From Pirellulales bacterium (GTDB taxonomy: Bacteria; Planctomycetota; Planctomycetia; Pirellulales; Lacipirellulaceae), in NCBI GenBank assembly GCA_020847515.1, contig JADLBW010000117.1:1-35178 (forward strand): a DNA stretch of 35,178 bases. Direction: 5' to 3'. The position numbers and the translations under genes are program-made. Positions 23,878-30,803 of the stretch are shown here, in pieces. Each line of letters opens with the position of its first letter. The first letter of the stretch is position 1. The notes below the pieces were generated by a model. That model saw only the letters and a program-made list of their open reading frames with translations. It did not search any database and was not told where the DNA came from.

Positions 23878-24563
23878 GTCGGCGGATCGGGCCTGGCGCT
23901 CAGCTCGTAGCCGCGACCGCGATGGGTGTGGATTATTCTGGGCCCCAGGGCCTCGAGTTTGCGTCGCAGTTCTTTGACGTGCACCTCGAGCGTGTTGGAC
24001 AGGCCATCGTACTGGTCGCCCCAGACCGTCTCGAAAATTCGCGTGCGCGACAGCACGCGGCCGTGATTTCTGATGAACAGGCAGAGCAGCGAGAACTCCT
24101 TGGCGGTCAAATCCAAGGGGGCCCCGCCGCGCGAGGCTCGCAGCGTCGCCAGATCGGCATGGAGGTCGGCGTAGTCGAGGGTTAACGAGTCGGCCTGGTC
24201 CGGGCGTCGCAGCAAGGCCCGGGTCCGCGCTAGCAGTTCGTCGAAGGCGAACGGCTTGCAGAGATAATCGTCGGCGCCGGCGTCGAGCCCCTCGACGCGT
24301 TGCTCGACCGCGTCGCGGGCCGTCAAGAACAGCACCGGCGTGGCGCGATTCCGCTGGCGGAACCGCCGCAGGAGCTGGATGCCGTCTTCTCCCGGGAGCC
24401 ACCAGTCGAGGAGGACGAGGTCCCAAGTTCCGTGCTGCAGGGCGATCCATCCGCTCGGTCCGGTCGCCTGAACCTCGACCTGATAGCCTTCCTCGCGCAG
24501 GCCTCGTTGGAGGAAGTCGGCGATCCGCTGTTCGTCCTCGATGATCAAGATGCGGCTGCTCAT
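23874..24563 (-). CDS. OmpR/PhoB-type response regulator
   Basis: A 229-aa regulator. The receiver domain (1-115) has the acidic pair (Glu9, Asp10, Glu11), phospho-acceptor Asp53 in LLDWWLPGEDG, Thr81 in LFLTARDA, and Lys103 in CKPF. The winged-helix DNA-binding domain spans about 130-225 (LTAKEFSLLCLFIRNHGRVL, then HVKELRRKLEALGPRIIHTHRGRGY). ATG 24563 starts the receiver domain. The stop overlaps the histidine kinase start. A perfect TATAAT sits at 24585-24590, just upstream, so it may also have its own promoter besides transcription from the 181-aa gene. It likely activates genes for the signal its kinase senses. Confidence 0.93.
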   Translation of the reverse strand: MSSRILIIEDEQRIADFLQRGLREEGYQVEVQATGPSGWIALQHGTWDLVLLDWWLPGEDGIQLLRRFRQRNRATPVLFLTARDAVEQRVEGLDAGADDYLCKPFAFDELLARTRALLRRPDQADSLTLDYADLHADLATLRASRGGAPLDLTAKEFSLLCLFIRNHGRVLSRTRIFETVWGDQYDGLSNTLEVHVKELRRKLEALGPRIIHTHRGRGYELSARPDPPT

Positions 24564-24584
24564 GGAAGTGGGCCTCGGCGGCGT

Positions 24585-24590
24585 ATTATA
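24585..24590 (-). promoter_or_regulatory. Possible -10 box of the regulator gene
   Basis: Perfect TATAAT on the minus strand, 21 bp before the regulator ATG. No -35 match at 16-18 bp upstream (the sequence there is GC-rich). It overlaps the stop of the preceding gene, so it may be chance. Confidence 0.3.
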
Positions 24591-25131
24591 AGGGATGCTG
24601 TGACGCGGCGCCGGCGGCCCGTCGCCAGGGGCGCGCTGCTCGATCGCCGGGGGACCAGGAGGGCCACAGGACGACCTTGGCGAAATCACCGGGCAGCGCC
24701 GCCAGCGACGCGACCGCGCGGCCGATGGACGGTTCAGCTTCAATGGAGCGCCAGCCATAGTCGACCGACCGCCGCACGACGAGCCAATCTGCCGCCGACC
24801 ACGCCGGCAGGGCGCGGGCGGCGCTGGAGATTATCAGCAGTTCGCCCATCGATCGCCGCTCAACGAGGCGGCCAAGCTGGCCGTTGAAGTAACGGGGCAG
24901 GGCGAGCAAGGCGGCGGTCCGAGAGGGGACGCGGGACTCGATCCGCTGCAGCGTCGCGCGGAGGTGGATTAGCGACGTATAGACCTGGGCGTCGACGTTG
25001 TGCCGCTGAAGGCCGAGCGTCGTGATCGGGCCGCGACTTACGCCGGCGTTCATCGCCCGAGGGTCGTGGAGCGCCGCCCGGCTCGACCCAACGGCGTCGA
25101 TCGTGCGGGGTAACAGGGGGTCAAATTGCAT
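24586..25131 (-). CDS. Unrecognised 181-aa protein at the head of the two-component operon
   Basis: A protein I do not recognise. It has no signal peptide or clear membrane helix. The middle (VYTSLIHLRATLQRIESRVP to WLVVRRSVDYGWRSIEAE, about 50-130) is helical; the ends are low-complexity, Arg/Ala/Pro-rich. AAGGAGAG about 5 nt before the ATG is the best ribosome-binding site in the region. It ends 22 bp before the regulator gene on the same strand, so it is probably co-transcribed with it. It might be an accessory or target of the system. No known family motif supports a guess. Confidence 0.6.
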   Translation of the reverse strand: MQFDPLLPRTIDAVGSSRAALHDPRAMNAGVSRGPITTLGLQRHNVDAQVYTSLIHLRATLQRIESRVPSRTAALLALPRYFNGQLGRLVERRSMGELLIISSAARALPAWSAADWLVVRRSVDYGWRSIEAEPSIGRAVASLAALPGDFAKVVLWPSWSPGDRAARPWRRAAGAASQHPL

Positions 25132-25295
25132 CGAGCTCTCCTTCTGACCGCGCTGGCGGGAGGCGCCGCCGCAACGTCGGCGTCAGAAGGGTAGTTCGGC
25201 TTACTAAGTCGGCGATGAGGGGCGCATGAAGATTACCTTATGTTGTTCATGGCGAGGCGCGGACAAGGCGAGTCGCCGCGGTTGCCGGTGAACTG

Positions 25296-25323
25296 CCGGG
25301 ACGCCGGCGGCGCAAGGCTCAGG
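25296..25323. repeat. GGGACGCC hairpin repeat, family C, single unit
   Basis: CCGGGACGCCGGCGGCGC followed by GCTCAGG, close to the third unit at 5281-5310 (GGGACGCCGGTGGCGCC...GCTCAGG). It lies upstream of the 181-aa gene. Otherwise 25132-25509 shows nothing recognised. Confidence 0.6.
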
Positions 25324-25509
25324 AGGAACGGCCGGCCGATGACCTGTCAGGGGGCGAGCGTCTGAAGGGCCGCGCATGGATCGGCAGGCCACTGGTGGCC
25401 GACGCGCACCAACGGGGGACTGCGGCGACCGCGCGCGAAGAAGCCGGCCCTGGCGGCCGGTGGGGCGACTGTTGCGGACGCTGGTAACGCGGCTTCGCGT
25501 CTTGCCAGA

Positions 25510-25580
25510 GAGGAAAGCCGCCAGCCGCCAGCCCACAGCCGACGGCCGAGCCCAGTTCATCAGCCGCGCGGTTCTCAATA
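25510..25580 (+). repeat. Heptamer-arm element, family B, copy B5 (partial)
   Basis: Reverse-type heptamers (AAGCCGCC, AGCCGCC, AGCCCAC, AGCCGAC) from 25510, then the end motif AGTTCATCAGCCGCGCGGTT with CTCAATA (25554-25580). The other arm and end motif are missing. It ends 18 bp before the stop codon of the metalloprotease gene on the other strand. Confidence 0.75.
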
Positions 25581-25597
25581 GCCGTCGGCAGCAGGGT

Positions 25598-28500
25598 TCA
25601 TCTCGATTGACCCAAGGCGGTATCCAGGGCCGCGAGGATGTGGGGGCGACTGAGCGGCCGGGCGTGCCGGTTGGGCGGCGCAGGAGGTTGCGAATCCTCG
25701 TTCATCGCCGCCGCTGGCCGTCGATCGTGCTGCGACGGCTCGTTGAGGCTGCCTGCCAGGCGGAACCGGCGTGCGTGGAAGTCGGCCAGCGCCTCGTCGG
25801 CGGCCGCGAAGTCTGCGCGGCTGTGGGCCCGAAAGACGACTCGCGGCGACGGCCGGACGGCGCCGGGGGCCAGCGCCCGCAAGTCGATCGACGCCGGTGC
25901 ATCGGCGGCCAGGTCGTTAGCGGCTGCGGCAGGGGGCGGTTCGGTCGTTAGCGCGGCGTTCGTCGCGGGCAGGACCGCGGCGACGGCGACAGGTCCGAGC
26001 TGCCGCTGCCAAGCGAGGAAGTCGAAGCCGTCGACGTCGTGATCGCCGTCGGCGTCGCCTTCGCCCGCCACGGCGCCGGCGGGCTTGCCGAAGTTGCCAT
26101 CCCACAAATCCAAGTCATCGTCGTTGACGAGGCCGTCGGCGTTGAAGTCGCCGGAGGTGATCGTCGTGGCGAAGGATTCGAAACCGACATAGGTGACGGG
26201 CGAGGCGTTGTCGAAGGAGTACCGCGTAGCGTTGGCGAGGATCGGATCGGGGCCGACCACGGGGTTCAGCATGCCGGTCAGATCGATCTCGAGCGAGTCG
26301 CCGGGGCCGCTGGTCGGATTATTGGCGATCAGGGTGAGCTTTTTCTCGGCGCTCGGTTTGGCATAGACGGTATCTCGGCCGCTGCCTAATTGAAGCACGA
26401 CTTCGGCAGCAACGCCCGGATAGTTTACCCGGCCGCCCTCGCCGAACAGGTTGCCGCCGGGGGGGCTCCAGATCTGCGAGCCGTCGACGTGGATGGTCGT
26501 CGGGCTGGTCTCGGCAAGATCCTTGACGAGGATGGTATTGCTTCCGCCGGAGGGCAAGATGGAAACGACGCCCATGACGCCGTCGGCGCCTTGGGAGTCT
26601 TCGCCGATGCGATACAGATCGGCGCCGGCGCCGCTGGCGAAGGTCGTGCTGGAGCCGCTGGGCGACTGGTAGACGTAGAACTGATTTGCCTGGTTTCCGC
26701 CGGCGACGTAGACGTTCTCGGCGTCGCTGGTCAGGGTGGCGAAGTAGCCGCCTTCGTTGTCCTGCACGTAGACGTAGGCGCTAGTGCGGAGGTACTGCCA
26801 GGAATGAGGATTGCTGTTGTTATAGATGGCAAACAGGTCGGAACCGCCGCCGCCCTGAAGCTCGAAGTACGGCAGCGGCTTGAAGAATTCGAGGTCTGCG
26901 GTCGGCGTGCCGTCGGGCGTAGTCACGCCCAGGTTGAAGCTGTCGTCGCCGTTGCCGCCGGCGACGCGGAGTTCGCTGCCGTATAAGAAGCTGGAGAAGT
27001 TGAACACGTCAGCGCCCTGCGAGCCGAGCAGGTTCGTCTGTTCAATGTCGGTAAAGGCGTTGATGAAGCCGCCGCCGGCGACTGTGAAGCTTTGCGTATC
27101 GACGCCGTAGGGGTTGTAGATCGCCCAGCCGGCGCCGGTGGCGCTGGCCGAGTCGTCGATGGCGATCGAGTCGGGGCCGTCGCCGCCCAAGATGCCGACG
27201 TTGCTGTGGATCGAGGCGGCGCCGCTTGCGTCGCGGGGGTAAACTATTATCGAGTCCGCGATGTTCAGGTCATTGGAAGCGACGATGGTTGCCTGCTCTC
27301 CCGGCGCCAGCGTGGGTGTTCCGTAAACTTGATACAGATGGGTATTGGCGGCGCCGCGGTAGGACAGGGTGTCAATCCCGCTGAAACCTACCGGGTTGAA
27401 GAACGGGTACTGTAACGAGGCGCGCTCGATCCGCTCGGCATAGAGCGGGAAGCGGAACGGCCCTTCAGCCAGGCTGGCGTCGTCGCCCGCGAGCGCGTCG
27501 ACGCCGACATTGCCGTCCACTTGGATCGGCACGCCGGCGGTCAGGCCTTTTACCAGGACGCTGTCTGACCCGCCGCCCAATTGCAAGGTGGCTGAGCGGG
27601 CGCTGCTGAACTTGATCCATCCCGCGCCGAAGCCCGAAACCTGTTGATAGGCGCCCGCGTCGACGGTCTGCACCGTGATGTTGCGACCAGTGGCGCTCGC
27701 CAGGTCGTTGAACGTCAGCAGGGGGGCGCCGCCGGTGGCCGAGACGGCGACGTTGCCGAAGATGCCTTGCATCCCTTGAACCGGATTACCAAAGAAGATC
27801 TGATCGTCGCCGCCGGCGCTGTTGAGGTTTAGCGGACGGAACGTGCGGACGACGCCGATGGTGTCCGCCGACGTGCCGCTCCAGTAGTTGACGGTAGAGG
27901 TATCGGGGTTTCTCCAGAAGATGTCGCCGGGCGCCGCGCCGGTCAGCCAACTGTAATTCGTGTCGCCGTCGAAGAAGGGCGACGCGGCGCCGGCATGGGC
28001 GCTGTCGTTAATGTTGATCGTCGTCAGGGACGGCTGATTGTTGATTTCGACGTCGCCAAAAATGCTTGCCAAGCTGTTGCCGTTGCCGATGTTGACGACG
28101 TCGGCGCCGCCGCCGTTGTGGAGGTAGAACTTACCGGCGGCGGAGGTGCTGAGGATGTTGACGACGTTTTGGGCCATGCCGGCGTGCAGGACCACGTTCT
28201 CGGTCGTCGGCCCGTAGAAGAAGCGGAAGTCGTCCCCGAACGACGGGCGGGTTACCGAGGCGCTGGTCACGGTGTAGGCGTCGGGGTCGGGGTCGGCCAT
28301 GTCGAATAGGGTGACAAAATCGAGGCCGTCGCCGCCGTCGAACGTGATGTTTCCGGTGGCCCGGTCGAGGTTGTGGTTGACTTGCTGGACGTCGAGGAAG
28401 TCGTCCCCCGCGCCCCCGTAGCCGAAGATGGGGATGTTGGCGTCGTTGTCGCCAATGCGCAGGATGTCGCCGCCGAGCATTCCATGAACGTGAACCGATG

Positions 28501-29461
28501 TGACCGTAGTTTGCCCATTGTTGAGGGCCCGGGTGAAGGTCCCCGTGAACGGGCCGCCAATGATTTCCGATCGGGCAGTCAGATTGCCTCCGGCGATGTT
28601 TACGGTGAGCAGGTCGTTGCCCGCCGTTCCGTAGATGTGCAGGGCGCCCCCAGTGTTAATGACGTAACCCAGGCCCGCGCCGTACAGCGAACGAATACCG
28701 GCAACGTCGTCGTCGTACAGAAAGCTGCCGTCCGGGCCGGTAAAGGTGTAGGATCCTGCACAGGCGTCCATGACTGCGGGCTTGTCGCCGGGACACTCCT
28801 CGATGCCATCGGGCGGCATACTGTAATCCAGGACGTCGCCCAGCGGGTGGGCCATGCCGAGTGCATGGCCGAACTCGTGCGCCGCGGTTTCCATGAAATC
28901 GCCGACTGAGAATGATTCGCCGGTGTCGAAATGAATGTCGCCGCCGAGTCCCCAGTCGCTGGGCGCCCGGGCGTGGGCCAGCACGGAACCCGCGGCGCCG
29001 TCGCTGTTGTGATGCCCCCAGCGGAGAAAGGGGTAGCCGATCGGATCGTAGTCGTCGCCCTGGCCGCCGGTGTTGTGCGAAGTGCCCGAGAGCGCCCCGG
29101 GCGACTCGGTCCCGGGATCGGTCATTTCAAAGAACGTCAGCGGCGTGACGGCGGTCCACAGCCCCATCGCTTCTTCGACGGCCGCCCGCTTCTGGGCGTT
29201 GGTCATTAACGCGGAGTTCCAGGCGCCCAACAGATTGGCGAAACTGTAGCTGAGGTTCGTAAAGCTCCAAACGGCCTCTGGATTTGGCGTGTTGCCGTTT
29301 TCGTAGCGGTTGTTAGCGAAGTCTCCGCCGCCGACGTAGGTCGCCCAGAGAAGCCGGCGGTCTTCTAGCGTCTCGAAGCCCAGTTGACATCCCGTGCGTC
29401 GGGGGCGCTTGCCGGCAGGTTGGGAGGCGCGTCGCTTGAGATTGGAGCTGGTGTTTTTCAT
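25598..29461 (-). CDS. Large secreted matrixin-like metalloprotease with dockerin
   Basis: A 1287-aa protein. Residues 28-40 (GFETLEDRRLLWA) are a planctomycete-type LEPR-XLL-like export motif after a basic N-terminus. The zinc site HEFGHALGMAHP (195-206) is the HExxHxxGxxH of matrixins, with a met-turn at LDYSM (211-215). From about 270 to 1090 there are beta-rich repeats with many GGxGxD-like and Asp/Asn-rich turns (GGAGDDFLDVQQ, GGDGLDFVTLFD), like RTX or beta-helix repeats. A dockerin type I module follows at about 1101-1155 (GDFNADGLVNDDDLD, GDADGDHDVDGFDFLAW), then a Pro/Ala-rich tail. It is likely a surface or secreted protease; dockerins in planctomycetes are common without known cohesins. 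ATG 29461 has AGGAAC 7 nt before it. It stands alone in its strand. Confidence 0.88.
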   Translation of the reverse strand: MKNTSSNLKRRASQPAGKRPRRTGCQLGFETLEDRRLLWATYVGGGDFANNRYENGNTPNPEAVWSFTNLSYSFANLLGAWNSALMTNAQKRAAVEEAMGLWTAVTPLTFFEMTDPGTESPGALSGTSHNTGGQGDDYDPIGYPFLRWGHHNSDGAAGSVLAHARAPSDWGLGGDIHFDTGESFSVGDFMETAAHEFGHALGMAHPLGDVLDYSMPPDGIEECPGDKPAVMDACAGSYTFTGPDGSFLYDDDVAGIRSLYGAGLGYVINTGGALHIYGTAGNDLLTVNIAGGNLTARSEIIGGPFTGTFTRALNNGQTTVTSVHVHGMLGGDILRIGDNDANIPIFGYGGAGDDFLDVQQVNHNLDRATGNITFDGGDGLDFVTLFDMADPDPDAYTVTSASVTRPSFGDDFRFFYGPTTENVVLHAGMAQNVVNILSTSAAGKFYLHNGGGADVVNIGNGNSLASIFGDVEINNQPSLTTININDSAHAGAASPFFDGDTNYSWLTGAAPGDIFWRNPDTSTVNYWSGTSADTIGVVRTFRPLNLNSAGGDDQIFFGNPVQGMQGIFGNVAVSATGGAPLLTFNDLASATGRNITVQTVDAGAYQQVSGFGAGWIKFSSARSATLQLGGGSDSVLVKGLTAGVPIQVDGNVGVDALAGDDASLAEGPFRFPLYAERIERASLQYPFFNPVGFSGIDTLSYRGAANTHLYQVYGTPTLAPGEQATIVASNDLNIADSIIVYPRDASGAASIHSNVGILGGDGPDSIAIDDSASATGAGWAIYNPYGVDTQSFTVAGGGFINAFTDIEQTNLLGSQGADVFNFSSFLYGSELRVAGGNGDDSFNLGVTTPDGTPTADLEFFKPLPYFELQGGGGSDLFAIYNNSNPHSWQYLRTSAYVYVQDNEGGYFATLTSDAENVYVAGGNQANQFYVYQSPSGSSTTFASGAGADLYRIGEDSQGADGVMGVVSILPSGGSNTILVKDLAETSPTTIHVDGSQIWSPPGGNLFGEGGRVNYPGVAAEVVLQLGSGRDTVYAKPSAEKKLTLIANNPTSGPGDSLEIDLTGMLNPVVGPDPILANATRYSFDNASPVTYVGFESFATTITSGDFNADGLVNDDDLDLWDGNFGKPAGAVAGEGDADGDHDVDGFDFLAWQRQLGPVAVAAVLPATNAALTTEPPPAAAANDLAADAPASIDLRALAPGAVRPSPRVVFRAHSRADFAAADEALADFHARRFRLAGSLNEPSQHDRRPAAAMNEDSQPPAPPNRHARPLSRPHILAALDTALGQSR

Positions 29462-29597
29462 CGCGGGTTCCTATTGAAGGCAGCGTTATCGTGTGCGAAG
29501 TCGTCCTTGCCGCGGCGATGCCCTCGAGCGGCTGCCGTTGGCGAGCAATTTCGTGCGCTGGCGTAGCCTAGCCCCGCAAGCGGCCGGATGTATTTAA

Positions 29598-29646
29598 GAG
29601 CGAGGGCGCAGGCGCAGCTTGAACTCCCAAGTCCGCGCCCTCGCTC
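29598..29646. promoter_or_regulatory. Stem-loop in the divergent region
   Basis: GAGCGAGGGCGC (29598-29609) and GCGCCCTCGCTC (29635-29646) pair perfectly over 12 bp around a 25-nt loop. It is in the leader region of the protease gene and may be an RNA structure or a protein-binding palindrome. No family of riboswitch was recognised. Confidence 0.5.
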
Positions 29647-29911
29647 AAGACGGGCGGTGCAATCTGTTGTTCGCTGGAGCAAAACGCTCCGCGAACCCTC
29701 CTGACGGATCGTTGTTGACGGCGGCGCGGCTCGGGATCGCTGTGAGGTTGGACAGCCGACCCGACGGTCTGCAGCGGTAGGGCGGCGAGACGATGGCGAG
29801 CCCGCATGCGGCCTTCAGGCCGCGGGCGAGGGCCCTGCTACTGCGACGAGAGCTTTGCCAGTTGGCGCGACGCCGGGACCGTCGCGCAGGGCACCAGCAG
29901 CCTGATGAAAG

Positions 29912-29931
29912 AACGCCGACACGGCGTTTTT
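29912..29931 (+). terminator. Orphan intrinsic terminator
   Basis: AACGCCG (29912-29918) pairs with CGGCGTT (29922-29928) around ACA, with a run of T following; the stem extends by about three weaker pairs. No plus-strand gene precedes it, so it may end an unannotated RNA transcribed from about 29500-29900. Confidence 0.5.
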
Positions 29932-30134
29932 CAATGAGCCGCTAAGGTATTCAGCGGCCTCCGGCGGCGAGCGGGGCGCGTTCAGCGCTGCAAAAACAAG
30001 AATTTTTCTGCAATCGTGTATATTACGCCGCTACCGGGTTAAAATTGCACCTCGGTTCGGGCATTTTGGCGTAACGCCCCGCCGCCTCTGCCGCGGGCGA
30101 TCTTCCCAGGCAGCGCCGGCGCAAACAAACCGCT

Positions 30135-30803
30135 ATGGCCACGCAACGATCACCAGCCGGCCAGTACGATCTGGAACCTTACCGGGCGTATTTGCGACTG
30201 CTGGCATCGCAGCAGTTGGGTCCGCGCTATCGCGGCAAAGTCGATCTCTCGGGGATCATCCAAGAGACCCTGTGGGAGGCGCACGTAGAGCTCGCCAAAG
30301 GTCAGATCGTTGGTCCCGCGGGGCTGCTGGCGTGGCTGCGGCGCATCCTGGCCAATAATATTGCCGACGAAGCCCGTCGATTCCTCGCCGCTAAGCGCGA
30401 CGTGGGACGCGAAGTTCAGATTCAACAAGCCCTCGATGCCTCGTCGCAGAAGTTCGAGCAGTGGGCGGCCCGCGACTACCAGCCGGGCGCCGCGGCCGAG
30501 CAGGAGGACTTGTTGCTGGCGCTGGCCGGGGCCCTCGAGCGACTGCCGGACGCCCAGCGCGAGGCCCTGTTGCTGCACTATTGCAGCGGGGCGACCTTGG
30601 TCGAAATCGCCAGCCGTCTCGGTCGCACCCGCGACGCCGTCGCCGGGCTGATCCGGCGCGGCCTCCGTCGGCTACGTACTGAACTTGCCGCGCCGGACCG
30701 GTGTCCGCATCCACACAGCGACGAGGGGTCGGCGGCCCGGCCGGACCCTTCCTTGACGCCCGAGGCGAGCTGCGGCCGGCGGCCGCTGGAAGAACTTCCA
30801 TGA
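30135..30803 (+). CDS. ECF sigma factor, kinase-linked type
   Basis: A 222-aa ECF sigma factor. Region 2 (DLSGIIQETLWEAHVELAKG, then LLAWLRRILANNIADEARRF) and region 4 (LERLPDAQREALLLHYCSGA, then TLVEIASRLGRTRDAVAGLI) are clear. The DLxGxxQETxxEA pattern is typical of planctomycete ECF groups found beside Ser/Thr kinases. The C-terminus has a Pro/Ser-rich tail (SDEGSAARPDPSLTPEASCG) that could be phosphorylated by the adjacent kinase; this is inference. Its stop overlaps the kinase ATG as ATGA. No strong ribosome-binding site; ATG 30135 gives a natural start. Confidence 0.9.
   Translation: MATQRSPAGQYDLEPYRAYLRLLASQQLGPRYRGKVDLSGIIQETLWEAHVELAKGQIVGPAGLLAWLRRILANNIADEARRFLAAKRDVGREVQIQQALDASSQKFEQWAARDYQPGAAAEQEDLLLALAGALERLPDAQREALLLHYCSGATLVEIASRLGRTRDAVAGLIRRGLRRLRTELAAPDRCPHPHSDEGSAARPDPSLTPEASCGRRPLEELP

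Larger units (their letters stand above)
29462..30134. other. Divergent regulatory region between protease and sigma genes
   Basis: 673 bp between divergent genes. It holds a 12-bp stem (29598-29609 with 29635-29646), an intrinsic-terminator-like hairpin (29912-29931), and an AT-rich stretch near 29991-30025 with TATATT at 30019-30024 that could be the sigma gene's -10; no good -35 is present. No ORF in it looks coding. The inner pieces are described separately. Confidence 0.5.

Noticed and set aside
23878-24450. Possible N-terminal extension of the histidine kinase to 682 aa
   Set aside because: The extension is the response regulator gene read in another frame. ATG 23877 in the ATGA overlap is the natural start.
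25204-25578. Minus-strand open frame of 124 codons upstream of the 181-aa gene
   Set aside because: It runs through repeats B5 and C and has a noncoding-like composition without a ribosome-binding site.
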